Source of the DNA: Acholeplasmataceae bacterium
GTDB lineage: Bacteria > Bacillota_I > Bacilli_A > Acholeplasmatales > Acholeplasmataceae
Length of the DNA stretch: 7,001 bases
Reading direction: 5' to 3'
NCBI GenBank assembly: GCA_023230825.1
Contig: JALNWO010000085.1
Span: forward strand, 1-7,001
Of the stretch, positions 1 to 6,687 are shown piece by piece (the stretch's first letter is position 1; each line of letters begins with the position of its first letter). Both the position numbers and the translations under genes were made by a program. The notes beneath the pieces were generated by a model. That model was not told the DNA's origin and made no database searches. It saw only the letters and a list, made by a program, of their open reading frames with translations.

Positions 1-93
1 CTCTGGCGGTTTGCGAAGTGATTTGCATTTTGCAAATCGCTTGTTAGTGGACAGTCCCGTAGGGCTGGACACGGCAAACCGCCAGAGGCGTTA
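1..93. repeat. Element A, left copy (partial): attC-like cloverleaf palindrome
   Basis: The right outer arm GCAAACCGCCAGAGGCGTTA (74..93) pairs with the left arm, of which 14 bases are in the window (1..14); the first six (TAACGC in the right copy) lie before position 1. Inside the outer stem are two smaller hairpins: 16..27 with 31..42 (11 of 12 pairs, loop TTT), and AGTCCC/GGGCT around GTA at 53..66 with one bulged base. A long outer stem ending in TAAC/GTTA with bulges and internal hairpins recalls integron attC sites. The core heptamers only partly fit the RYYYAAC/GTTRRRY consensus, so that identity is inference. Confidence 0.7.
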
Positions 94-118
94 GTGAAAA
101 GCCCGAAGGGATTTTCAC
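1..118. repeat. Left copy of 118-bp identical direct repeat
   Basis: The first 118 bases are identical, base for base, to 6884..7001 in the same orientation (offset 6883). The repeat covers most of palindromic element A and most of hairpin element B. It is cut by the window edge, so its true left limit is unknown. It is clearly more GC-rich than the genes it flanks. Confidence 0.98.
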
Positions 119-123
119 TAACG
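89..123. repeat. Element B: 35-bp perfect hairpin between A and C
   Basis: CGTTAGTGAAAA (89..100) is the exact reverse complement of TTTTCACTAACG (112..123). The 11-base centre can add a CCC/GGG pair around GAA. Its left end shares GTTA with the end of element A and its right end shares TAAC with the start of element C, so the three elements are chained with no spacer. It could fold as a strong hairpin in single-stranded DNA or RNA. No coding capacity. Confidence 0.85.
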
Positions 124-245
124 GGTCGGGGCTTTGTGAAGTGGCGGATTATTTGCACTAACTTTTAATCGAAGCACCGACCTCAAAGATAGCACAAAAG
201 TTACAATCGAAGCCGTTTCCCCGCCATTTCACAAAGCCCTTGTTA
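119..245. repeat. Element C: 127-bp palindromic element, attC-like
   Basis: The arms GGGCTTTGTGAAGTGGCGG (129..147) and CCGCCATTTCACAAAGCCC (221..239) form a 19-bp stem with one mismatch. The ends are TAAC (119..122) and GTTA (242..245). Inside, TAACTTTT (159..166) and AAAAGTTA (196..203) form a second inverted repeat, and AATCGAAGC occurs twice directly (167..175 and 205..213). Only one copy is visible; the window ends before the equivalent place on the right. The design matches element A (long stem, TAAC/GTTA ends, internal structure) with a different stem sequence. Confidence 0.75.
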
Positions 246-257
246 TAGGCATACCCC
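242..257. repeat. Left terminal inverted repeat of the cassette
   Basis: GTTATAGGCATACCCC pairs with the complement of 6867..6881 with a single extra T. It begins exactly at the GTTA that closes element C. Confidence 0.7.
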
Positions 258-303
258 TATATTCTCGTTCGACATGTCGGCTCTTGTTTATAGCGTTGGC
301 TTA

Positions 304-362
304 GTAGCTCTTTTGCATTTTTGTTTGTCGGCTTGTGTGTTGCGAAAATGCAAATGTGCTAC
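304..362 (-). terminator. Imperfect 18-bp hairpin after the last gene, possible terminator
   Basis: GTAGCTCTTTTGCATTTT (304..321) and AAAATGCAAATGTGCTAC (345..362) pair at 16 of 18 positions around a 23-base loop. It lies 12 bases past the stop codon of the ATPase gene, where the operon transcript should end. In the minus-strand transcript no U-run follows the stem, so it is not a textbook intrinsic terminator. It may instead stabilise the 3' end or belong to the flanking repeat system. The 134 non-coding bases from 241 to 374 also hold the palindrome CGACATGTCG (270..279) and otherwise nothing I recognise. Confidence 0.4.
308..360. repeat. Left copy of ~52-bp degenerate direct repeat bracketing the operon
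   Basis: This stretch aligns in the same orientation with 6795..6845. Shared blocks are CTCTTTTG, TTTTTG, GGCTTGTG, GAAAA and CAAATGTGCT, separated by small indels; I estimate about 80% identity by eye. The left copy overlaps the hairpin behind the ATPase gene and the right copy lies upstream of the promoter, so the pair brackets the operon just inside the terminal inverted repeats. Confidence 0.6.
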
Positions 363-374
363 CAAATGTGTGGA

Positions 375-2804
375 TTATTCTTTCCAATCATATTTTGTCG
401 CATCGCAACCACATCGTATTTTCTTTGCAACATTATCATAGTTTTTTATTGAAACTTTTGGTCGTTTGCAAGTCGTTTCCTGACAGTAAAAAATATTTTC
501 AAGTTCTTTTATGTCTGCCCAAAATGCTTTTAAGTCGCCAAGTTTGGGATTAAAAGGATTATCGTGAGAAAGTAAGTTGCCAAGCAAAGATGAATTTGCA
601 ACACGTTCAATAATGGGAACTTTTGCTTTTATATCTTGTCCACCGTTTTTATTGATTTTTGATTTCAATTCATTTAATAATTCATCGGGCATTCTCTTTT
701 CATTCACGTCATTTAGTCTGAAACTAACTTTTACATCTAAATTAAGAGCAATGTCTTTCAGTTTAGCCTCTAAGTATTTCCGTATTGGATTTCCAAGCGT
801 TTCTACAGAACTGTTTGCAAGTTCTCGTTCTATAAATTCTTTTAGGTCGTTTGGTTTTTCTTCAAGATGCGCTCCTTTGGTTTCTGTCCATTTAATTTCT
901 CCGATTGTCCAACCTTTTCTTTTGGCTAATTGTTGAACATAACTAAACCATTCTGCTTCGTGTGTCAAGAGAATAAATTGATATTCGGAAAATTTTTCAA
1001 ACAACAAGTCAGCAAAGCGTTTTCTGTGTGTAGAATCAAAACTTGAAATAACATCATCTAATACGATAAACTTATTTTCCTTGTTAAACGCAATTACCGA
1101 AGCCAAGAAAAATGAAATTCCAAAACAGTTTAAGTGTGATTCGCTAAAATATTTTTGTGGTGGTGAAACCCACACATCATTGTATTTGTATTCAATCGTA
1201 ATACCGTTTAGCTCGTCTTCTTCGCCAATAGTTACAATCCTTATTTCGTGAAATTGTTCATCAGGATTCATATATTGATAAAAGCCATTTATGTATGAAG
1301 AAAACGTATTTATGAAACTTTCCAAGCCTTCTTTTTGGCGTTTTACAAACTCGTTGTAAATAAGCTCAAAAGAATTTTTCTGATGCTCTAATTTGCTTTT
1401 GTCTTTTTCAAATCGTTTGATTTTCAAAAAGGCATCTTTTGCAGCCGAAATATTTGCATAAAGTTCGGTTGATTTGTCATTTTTTATTGCGGTTTGTAAT
1501 GCTTCAAATCTTGCAGTAATCTGCTCTTGAATTTTGAAATCATCTTCCGTTAAAAGCAAAGTAATGTTTGCAGGAAGTTTATTCCCCGAAGTGACTTTTT
1601 CATTAGCTATTTTCTGATATTCTGTTAACTTGGTACTTAAATTACTTATTGCCTTTTTAATACCTTCATTTTCTTGTTCGTTCAATAAAGCGTTGTTCGA
1701 TGTGAGTTCAAGCCGTTTTAAACGTTCTGTGATAATGTCGGAAACAGATTTTTTAGCGGTATCAAATGCGACTTTCTTTTTAGATGATTCCTCAATTTCT
1801 TTTAATCTTCGATGAATATCTGTTTTTAACTCTTCAAGATTTTTTTCTTGTAAGCATAATGGGCAATTATCCTCTTTATGATATTTCTTTGAAATGACAG
1901 TTTCGCCCGATTTCAAAAGTTCAGCCAAAAAAATTTGCATTATGCTTTGAACATCTTCGGCAATTTTATTGAACTCTGAAAAATATTTTTGATACTCTTC
2001 GTCAATAAATGAAATTTCACTTTTAAGTGTTGAAAGTGCTTTATTGGTATTTTCTAAAAATTGAAGTTCTGTTATCTGTTTTGTGATTGCTGGTTTTTTG
2101 ATGTGATTCAAAACCTTGTTAATATCTTCAATAGAGTTTACAGTAATTCCTGTTTGTAATGGCTCAATAATTTCATTTATCTTTTCAAATAAATTATTTT
2201 CTTGGCTGACTGCTGCACCAATTTTAGCAATTAGTGTTTGTTTTTCGTTGTTGATTTGTGCTTCAAAGTTTTGCGTTTTTATTTCTGATTTAATTGAGTT
2301 AAACGTTTTTCTCAAAATATCTTTCGTTTTGGTTACTTCTGAAAAGCCAATAATGTCCGACAAATATTTGAGTTTGTCGCCTTTGGTTTGGTCAATGAAA
2401 TCACGTAGAAATTGGTATCTAAGCAATAAATTTTCACTTTGAGAAGCGAAATAATATTTTTCAAAATCATCGGACGAATTAGACAATTCAGATGTCAACT
2501 TTCCTCTTTTGCTAAATAAATTTTTTGTAGCATCAATTACATTTCTGTTGTATGAAATGGCAATAGAAGCGGTGTCGTTATCTTTCTGATACGAATTTCG
2601 TAAAGCATCTTTCAAATCAATTTCACTGCCTGACAAATGAGAAACTTTGTCTGTATAAAACCACTCAATAGCGTCAGAAATACTACTTTTTCCTGTTCCG
2701 TTATCGCCATAGAGCAAAACAGATTTTTCATTAAGCGGTAATGAAACGGAATCTTTTATGCCTCTGATTCCTGCGATTGATATGCTTTTAATTTTTGTTG
2801 CCAT
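375..2804 (-). CDS. Rad50/SMC-like ABC ATPase with CPLC hook (defence-type)
   Basis: An 809-aa cytosolic ABC-class ATPase, expected to sense or bind DNA and drive an effector by ATP hydrolysis. Visible motifs are Walker A GDNGTGKS (33-40), a long charged helical region with a CPLC zinc-hook-like motif (Cys314, Cys317) near its middle, the signature-like SESHLN (554-559), Walker B FIVLDD (579-584), D-loop SSFD (587-590) and H-loop LTHE (His615). The split ATPase halves around an insert carrying CxxC is the Rad50/SMC plan; at this length the arms are much shorter than in Rad50. A further ~190 aa hold R675-x3-E679, an LLSHDN motif (His747) and four cysteines (774, 779, 798, 800), a possible zinc site. 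It starts 17 bases inside the preceding small gene, implying translational coupling. RloC/PrrC, Lamassu LmuB and ABC-three-component ATPases are the families to compare. I cannot assign one. Confidence 0.85.
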   Translation of the reverse strand: MATKIKSISIAGIRGIKDSVSLPLNEKSVLLYGDNGTGKSSISDAIEWFYTDKVSHLSGSEIDLKDALRNSYQKDNDTASIAISYNRNVIDATKNLFSKRGKLTSELSNSSDDFEKYYFASQSENLLLRYQFLRDFIDQTKGDKLKYLSDIIGFSEVTKTKDILRKTFNSIKSEIKTQNFEAQINNEKQTLIAKIGAAVSQENNLFEKINEIIEPLQTGITVNSIEDINKVLNHIKKPAITKQITELQFLENTNKALSTLKSEISFIDEEYQKYFSEFNKIAEDVQSIMQIFLAELLKSGETVISKKYHKEDNCPLCLQEKNLEELKTDIHRRLKEIEESSKKKVAFDTAKKSVSDIITERLKRLELTSNNALLNEQENEGIKKAISNLSTKLTEYQKIANEKVTSGNKLPANITLLLTEDDFKIQEQITARFEALQTAIKNDKSTELYANISAAKDAFLKIKRFEKDKSKLEHQKNSFELIYNEFVKRQKEGLESFINTFSSYINGFYQYMNPDEQFHEIRIVTIGEEDELNGITIEYKYNDVWVSPPQKYFSESHLNCFGISFFLASVIAFNKENKFIVLDDVISSFDSTHRKRFADLLFEKFSEYQFILLTHEAEWFSYVQQLAKRKGWTIGEIKWTETKGAHLEEKPNDLKEFIERELANSSVETLGNPIRKYLEAKLKDIALNLDVKVSFRLNDVNEKRMPDELLNELKSKINKNGGQDIKAKVPIIERVANSSLLGNLLSHDNPFNPKLGDLKAFWADIKELENIFYCQETTCKRPKVSIKNYDNVAKKIRCGCDATKYDWKE

Positions 2805-2979
2805 TTTCAGTTCTTATTTTTTGCAATTCATTAGCCACATTCTTGTCGGTTAATTTTCCATTGGTGTATAATTCTGCCAAACTATTGGCAATCGTTTTAT
2901 CAACGTTTTCAATAGATGATATTTCCTTGAAAAAATCATCTAAAATTTCTTTGCCTGATTTTACTTTATTTTCTGCCAT
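2788..2979 (-). CDS. 63-aa small acidic/helical protein, putative middle component
   Basis: I choose the ATG at 2979, 7 bases after the stop of the GIY-YIG gene. An upstream in-frame ATG at 3009 would give 73 aa but would overlap that gene by 23 bases, and the extra residues look unconserved. The product is hydrophilic, with a run around KSGKEILDDFFKEI and a later helix-like part ending TDKNVANELQKIR. There is no signal peptide or membrane segment. Its last 17 bases overlap the start of the ATPase gene. I do not recognise the family. Its size and place between a nuclease and an ABC ATPase suggest an adaptor between them, comparable to the middle component of ABC-three-component systems or to LmuC of Lamassu; this rests on position only. 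Confidence 0.75.
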   Translation of the reverse strand: MAENKVKSGKEILDDFFKEISSIENVDKTIANSLAELYTNGKLTDKNVANELQKIRTENGNKN

Positions 2980-2986
2980 TGTATTT

Positions 2987-3457
2987 CTATTTGAAGTAAC
3001 TCCAATCAATTTTAAAATCTGTTTTAAGCGTATTTTTCAAAATCTCAAATCCTGTTTTGTTATTGCAAATCGGATAGACACCATAATGCTCAACAAAATT
3101 CAAGATGAAATAACTTTCTAAATCCTCTACTCTGAAATCCCAAATATTCCGTAATATCTCAATATTGATGTAAGTAAACCAAAGAGGATCTACTTTTCTG
3201 TAATTTACTAATCCAATGTTTTTTGACTTGCCTTCAAGATGTCCTATTAATCTTCTACCAATACTATTTGTCCTTTTTTCGCTCATTCCGATGTACAACA
3301 ACTTTGAATTATCAAAAGGATATTGCACCTGAATTGTAGAACTGAAAATAAAATATAAACCTATAATGCCATTCAAAGGTTTTATGTTCTTTGCTTCAAA
3401 TGACATTGGACTATCAAAATAGATAGTAACAGTTTTATTTTTCGCCTCGTTAATCAT
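2987..3457 (-). CDS. GIY-YIG superfamily nuclease, putative effector
   Basis: This 156-aa protein carries the ordered landmarks of the GIY-YIG fold. GLYF at 33-36 is the GIY strand and LYIGMS at 54-59 is the YIG strand. Arg68/Arg69 and His73 (IGRRLIGHLEG) match the R and H positions. Glu114 in DLESYFI is the likely metal-binding glutamate, and PICNNK (Asn132/Asn133) is the terminal asparagine motif. Such proteins cut DNA in repair, homing and restriction contexts. It is about one nuclease domain long, with no obvious DNA-binding extension, so targeting probably needs a partner. The start ATG is 34 bases after the KTSC-like gene, and the next gene begins 7 bases after its stop. The sequence diverges from UvrC and homing enzymes. 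I see no inactivating change; target and activity are unknown. Confidence 0.75.
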   Translation of the reverse strand: MINEAKNKTVTIYFDSPMSFEAKNIKPLNGIIGLYFIFSSTIQVQYPFDNSKLLYIGMSEKRTNSIGRRLIGHLEGKSKNIGLVNYRKVDPLWFTYINIEILRNIWDFRVEDLESYFILNFVEHYGVYPICNNKTGFEILKNTLKTDFKIDWSYFK

Positions 3458-3491
3458 AGGAAAATCTTACATTTTGCGTAATGTAGGCACT

Positions 3492-3665
3492 TTATCCGCT
3501 TCCGCTTCTTGCCAAAACTTTCATTTGCTCAACGTGGTTTCTTCCTGCTTTGCGATAACTATATGAATAAGATTTTCCATTGTGAAACCAAACAATAATT
3601 CTTTCACTTTCTATTTGAAAATGAGTAATTGGCGAATTGCCTCGTCTGTTTGAGTATCTTTCCAT
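3492..3665 (-). CDS. 57-aa KTSC-domain-like small protein
   Basis: A short ORF of 57 codons read directly from the minus strand, starting ATG at 3665, only 11 bases after the methyltransferase stop, and ending TAA at 3492. The translation begins MERYSNRRGNSPITHF, continues through IIVWFHNGKSYSYSYRKAG and ends LARSGSG. The pattern of a beta strand with a FxNGxxYxYxY block and a terminal S-G-x-G loop is that of KTSC-like domains, small proteins often seen near phage or nuclease genes, whose molecular role is poorly known. Spacing and direction place it in the operon, between the R-M genes and the GIY-YIG gene. It fills what would otherwise be a 219-base gap. The ORF is seen; the family assignment is moderate, from motif memory. 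Confidence 0.65.
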   Translation of the reverse strand: MERYSNRRGNSPITHFQIESERIIVWFHNGKSYSYSYRKAGRNHVEQMKVLARSGSG

Positions 3666-3676
3666 TGCTTTTAATT

Positions 3677-5272
3677 TTAGCTTGAAAATAATTTTACAAA
3701 AATTCCGTTTATTGCCTCCAACAAACCTATATTTGGATTTCCCGATAATTCTGATTTTCTATATTCGAAAAACAAAGCCAAAATTTGTTTCTCGTCTGTT
3801 TTGCTGATTTTATCAAGGTCAACCATTAGGGCCTTGTTGATGTCGTTTGGTTCAAATTTGTGCAAGCCGTTTCCGTATTCTCTGCGGTTGTCGTTAAAAA
3901 TTTCTTTTGAAATGTCTGTTAGGAGATAAGCAAACAACAAATCAACTTTCTGTACTGAAAATAGATTTAAATAAATACAATGAAAGGTTGTTAGGTTGCT
4001 AATGTTTGCTTCATTGCGTATAAAACGCAGTCCATTACGATTGAAAACCGAAACCCAAATTGGCGATGGTGGTCGTTTTTCCAAAGCATACCAAGGATTG
4101 CGACTTGCTGTCAAAAATCTTTTATTGATTTTTTCTGCCTCGCCTTTTAAAATATACTTAGATAATGCTTCGGTTTGTTCTGTTGCGTTGAACAGGAAAA
4201 TGTTTTTGTCTTGTTGTTTTAATTCTTCAAAATTTTCTTTTGTAAAAAATACACCGCTTACATCAACAGATTTTGTAATACAAGGCAACAGAAATTTCTC
4301 ATCAATGTCATATTTCTTTGCTTTAGATTGATTGAATGTAAAATACTCGTTTGCACCTGTGGCAATACCACGCATAACTTTTCCGTAAGTAGAAAACGGC
4401 ACAAGATTTTTAAACTGTGTTGCGTTTTGTTTTTGATAATAAGCACGCCATTTTATATCAGGATTGAGTTCGGAAAATGAGAACGAATTATCTGCTTTAC
4501 TTTTCGGATAAGATTGAATTTTTGTTTGTAGAAACTGTAATTCGTCAAGCGATTTTACATTCATAAACTCAACTTCTGATTTTTCGTTGTCGTTTGCGAA
4601 CAATAAGATAGAAGCGGTTGTTAGAGCATCATCAAAAACATTTTCTTCAAAGTCAAAAACAATAATGTAACGCAATAATTTATTTTCTATCAAATATGAT
4701 TTAACCAATTTTCCGTAATCAGAATTTAGAAATTCTGAAGGAATGATGTACGCTGAACGTCCATTTTTGTTTAATTGGTATGCAGATTTGAGTAAAAACA
4801 GCGTGTATAAATTTGTAAAACCGTTTAGCTTTAATCCTAAATTTTCTTCAATTTCATTCAGAACCGTTTTGTTGTCGTAGTCGTGAAATTTGAAATAAGG
4901 CGGATTGCAAATAATTCCGTCATAATGATTTCCCCAATCGATAAACATATAATCTTTTAAGAAAATAGAAGTGTTTTCTTCGTGTTCAAAAATAGCGTTG
5001 GCTTCTTGTAAAATTGTTTCGTCAATTTCAAAACCTTTAATTAAACAATCAGCATTTTTTTGTCTAATCGCTCTTGCAAAAATTCCCAAACCAAAAGCTG
5101 GGTCTAAAACTGTTTGCAGTTCTTTGTTTTCCAAAATCCAATTTGCCATAAATTCGGCAATAACAAAAGGTGTAAAAAATTGAGCAAATTTTTTACGATG
5201 CTCCAATGAAACCATTTGAGCATATTCCTTTTCAGGCTCATTATCGATTATTTTAAATTTAGTTGTAAGCAT
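3677..5272 (-). CDS. Type II N6-adenine DNA methyltransferase (gamma class)
   Basis: A 531-aa modification enzyme that should transfer methyl from S-adenosylmethionine to adenine N6 in the site cut by its partner nuclease. The motif order is that of the gamma (TaqI-like) class. Motif X is KKFAQFFTP (28-35 region), motif I VLDPAFGLG (55-63), motif II GFEID (80-84), catalytic motif IV NPPY (123-126), and NVFDDALTTASILLF (211-225) fits motif VIII. The C-terminal half, after about residue 260, should hold the target-recognition domain. The start overlaps the endonuclease stop by one base (TAATG), so the two are translationally coupled. The length is close to what I recall for AccI/TaqI-type methylases. 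The gene looks intact. The recognition sequence cannot be read from the sequence. Confidence 0.9.
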   Translation of the reverse strand: MLTTKFKIIDNEPEKEYAQMVSLEHRKKFAQFFTPFVIAEFMANWILENKELQTVLDPAFGLGIFARAIRQKNADCLIKGFEIDETILQEANAIFEHEENTSIFLKDYMFIDWGNHYDGIICNPPYFKFHDYDNKTVLNEIEENLGLKLNGFTNLYTLFLLKSAYQLNKNGRSAYIIPSEFLNSDYGKLVKSYLIENKLLRYIIVFDFEENVFDDALTTASILLFANDNEKSEVEFMNVKSLDELQFLQTKIQSYPKSKADNSFSFSELNPDIKWRAYYQKQNATQFKNLVPFSTYGKVMRGIATGANEYFTFNQSKAKKYDIDEKFLLPCITKSVDVSGVFFTKENFEELKQQDKNIFLFNATEQTEALSKYILKGEAEKINKRFLTASRNPWYALEKRPPSPIWVSVFNRNGLRFIRNEANISNLTTFHCIYLNLFSVQKVDLLFAYLLTDISKEIFNDNRREYGNGLHKFEPNDINKALMVDLDKISKTDEKQILALFFEYRKSELSGNPNIGLLEAINGIFVKLFSS

Positions 5273-6372
5273 TAAAAATCGTTTTGCTTTATTCCTAAAA
5301 TTTCTTGCAAATTGTTTACGTCCAAATAAGCGGTTCCACCTTCAAACGTTACATAAAACAAAAGCCGCCCACGGTTTAATTTTCTTAATTCACTTTTATG
5401 GTCAGGCATATCAATTTTATTTGCTATTTCTTTTCCTTCTTTATAATCAATTTTGACCGTCCATTTGTTTTGGTTTTTACTATCTTCTGAACCAATAAAG
5501 TACTTTTCCTCTTCCAATTCAGGTTTTGAAATTAGTTCTAGTATTTTTTCAAAACCAATTCCATATACTTTGTCAAAAAAAACTTGAAAATAGAAATGTG
5601 GAACATTGAAAGTTTCAATCCATTTATAAACCACTTTTAAATCTTCTACTTTGGGTGTAATACTCAGAAAATCTCTTTTCTTAAATTCTCTCAAAAGACC
5701 ATTCATCTCTTTAATCAAATCGCTTGAATATTTTAATCTTTCAGAACCTCTCCAACCTGGTGCGTTCTTAATTTCTAAAACACCAATAGTTTCTTCTGTT
5801 ATTGCATTTAAACTTTCAGTCCACCCTGTTTTTTGGGTTAGAATATCGTTAAAGTCATTCAAAAGAGTATTTTTAATAGAAAGAATCTTTTGAGTTAATT
5901 CAGTTTTTCTATTTTGCATAAATTGATTGTATTCGTCCAAAAGAAATGCACTTGAACGAACTTCTATTCCTGCTTTCGCAAGTGGTACAATTTTGTCTAG
6001 TTCTTCTTTTGATTTTCGACTAATATTATGTTTCCAATCTTCAGAATAATCATTCTTTGAAAACAATAAAATGTCTGGTCTTTTGCCAATTGTTTCAAGT
6101 TCGTCTTGATACTGTTCATAAAACTCTTCAAAACCCTCTTCACCTGCAATCAAGTTTTCAGATTTCCCATATTGAACAGCTACGTAGTTTTTCGACAAAG
6201 TATTGATTGCTTGTAAAACTATGTTTTCTGCCCAATCACCTTGTTCTCTGTTTGTAAGAAATTCCGAAAATGCTTGTGTTGGTGGCTTGCTCCGAACTCT
6301 TTCTATTTCCCAATCAATAATAGTTGTTGGGACTCCTTTAATTAACTCTCTTATATGTTCGTAATAATTCAT
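5272..6372 (-). CDS. Type II restriction endonuclease, PD-(D/E)xK, AccI-like
   Basis: A 366-aa protein between a C-type regulator and an adenine methyltransferase, which by itself marks it as the restriction nuclease. RPD at 98-100 (Asp100) followed by IEVRSS at 136-141 (Glu137, Arg139) fits a PD-(D/E)xK core with Arg in place of the usual Lys. A second candidate, LEIKN (Glu200, Lys202), lies further on. EQGDWAEN (43-50) resembles the acidic helix preceding such cores. Length, the EVRSS motif and pairing with a gamma-class methylase agree with what I know of the AccI family (GTMKAC), but specificity cannot be assumed. The start overlaps the regulator stop by four bases (ATGA). It precedes the methyltransferase in the operon, so timing must rely on the regulator or on relative translation. 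Confidence 0.75.
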   Translation of the reverse strand: MNYYEHIRELIKGVPTTIIDWEIERVRSKPPTQAFSEFLTNREQGDWAENIVLQAINTLSKNYVAVQYGKSENLIAGEEGFEEFYEQYQDELETIGKRPDILLFSKNDYSEDWKHNISRKSKEELDKIVPLAKAGIEVRSSAFLLDEYNQFMQNRKTELTQKILSIKNTLLNDFNDILTQKTGWTESLNAITEETIGVLEIKNAPGWRGSERLKYSSDLIKEMNGLLREFKKRDFLSITPKVEDLKVVYKWIETFNVPHFYFQVFFDKVYGIGFEKILELISKPELEEEKYFIGSEDSKNQNKWTVKIDYKEGKEIANKIDMPDHKSELRKLNRGRLLFYVTFEGGTAYLDVNNLQEILGIKQNDF

Positions 6373-6680
6373 TTCTTCGATTTTAAATATTCTATTTTCA
6401 TTTCAGCGACTTTCAAAGTGTCTAAGTCAGCTTCTTCTTTCAAAATTTTGTAAGCGATTTGGTCGCTGATAAATTCTTTAAGCAACTCCTTTTCGTCCAA
6501 TTTAAAAAACTTTGCAATCAGTTTGATTTGTTCTTTGGTTGCTTGTCTGTCATTGCGTTCAATCTTGCCAAGCAAAGAAGTGTCAATGCCGATTTGTTCA
6601 GCTACTTCTCGAAGTGAAAGCGTTTCTTCCTCACGAAGTAAGCGAATTTGTTCGCCAAATGTTGCTATTGTTTTACTCAT
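6369..6680 (-). CDS. XRE-family regulator, likely R-M controller (C protein)
   Basis: A 103-aa helix-turn-helix protein and the first gene of the operon. The HTH covers about residues 8-67. FGEQIRLLREE opens it, SLREVAEQIGI (22-32) is the second helix, and DTSLLGKIERNDR (33-45) is the recognition helix region. It carries a further ~35-aa helical tail, longer than classical C proteins of about 80 aa. Two GGACA-N5-TGTCC operators sit directly upstream, astride its promoter, which supports dimer binding and autoregulation. The ATG at 6680 is the only sensible start, because upstream bases are promoter/operator. Its stop overlaps the endonuclease start. Whether it activates, represses, or does each at different levels is inference. 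Confidence 0.88.
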   Translation of the reverse strand: MSKTIATFGEQIRLLREEETLSLREVAEQIGIDTSLLGKIERNDRQATKEQIKLIAKFFKLDEKELLKEFISDQIAYKILKEEADLDTLKVAEMKIEYLKSKK

Positions 6681-6687
6681 CTATCAA

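Noticed and set aside
49..71. GGACA motifs in element A as further regulator operators
   Set aside because: They are in direct, not inverted, orientation and are not next to a promoter. Similarity to the operator half-site is likely chance.
1..245. CRISPR array or replication-origin iterons
   Set aside because: The repeats are different palindromes chained end to end, without regular spacers, and no Cas or Rep gene is present.
335..553. Plus-strand ORF of 72 codons at the left side
   Set aside because: It lies mostly antisense to the ATPase C-terminus, has low-complexity composition and no domain features.
2116..2442. Plus-strand ORFs within the ATPase gene (also 577..936 and 1630..1815)
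   Set aside because: They are rich in Ser/Phe/Leu, as expected for the antisense of a lysine/glutamate-rich coiled-coil gene, and no motif or start signal supports them.
2795..3121. Plus-strand ORF of 108 codons opposite the 63-aa gene and the GIY-YIG 3' end
   Set aside because: The minus strand has tightly coupled genes with recognisable motifs here; the plus frame is a shadow.
3468..3485. Small inverted repeat TACATT/AATGTA before the GIY-YIG gene as a terminator
   Set aside because: It is only six A/T-rich pairs with no U-tract, too weak to split the operon.
4258..4446. Minus-strand ORF of 62 codons inside the methyltransferase gene
   Set aside because: It is an alternative frame of an intact, well-supported coding sequence.
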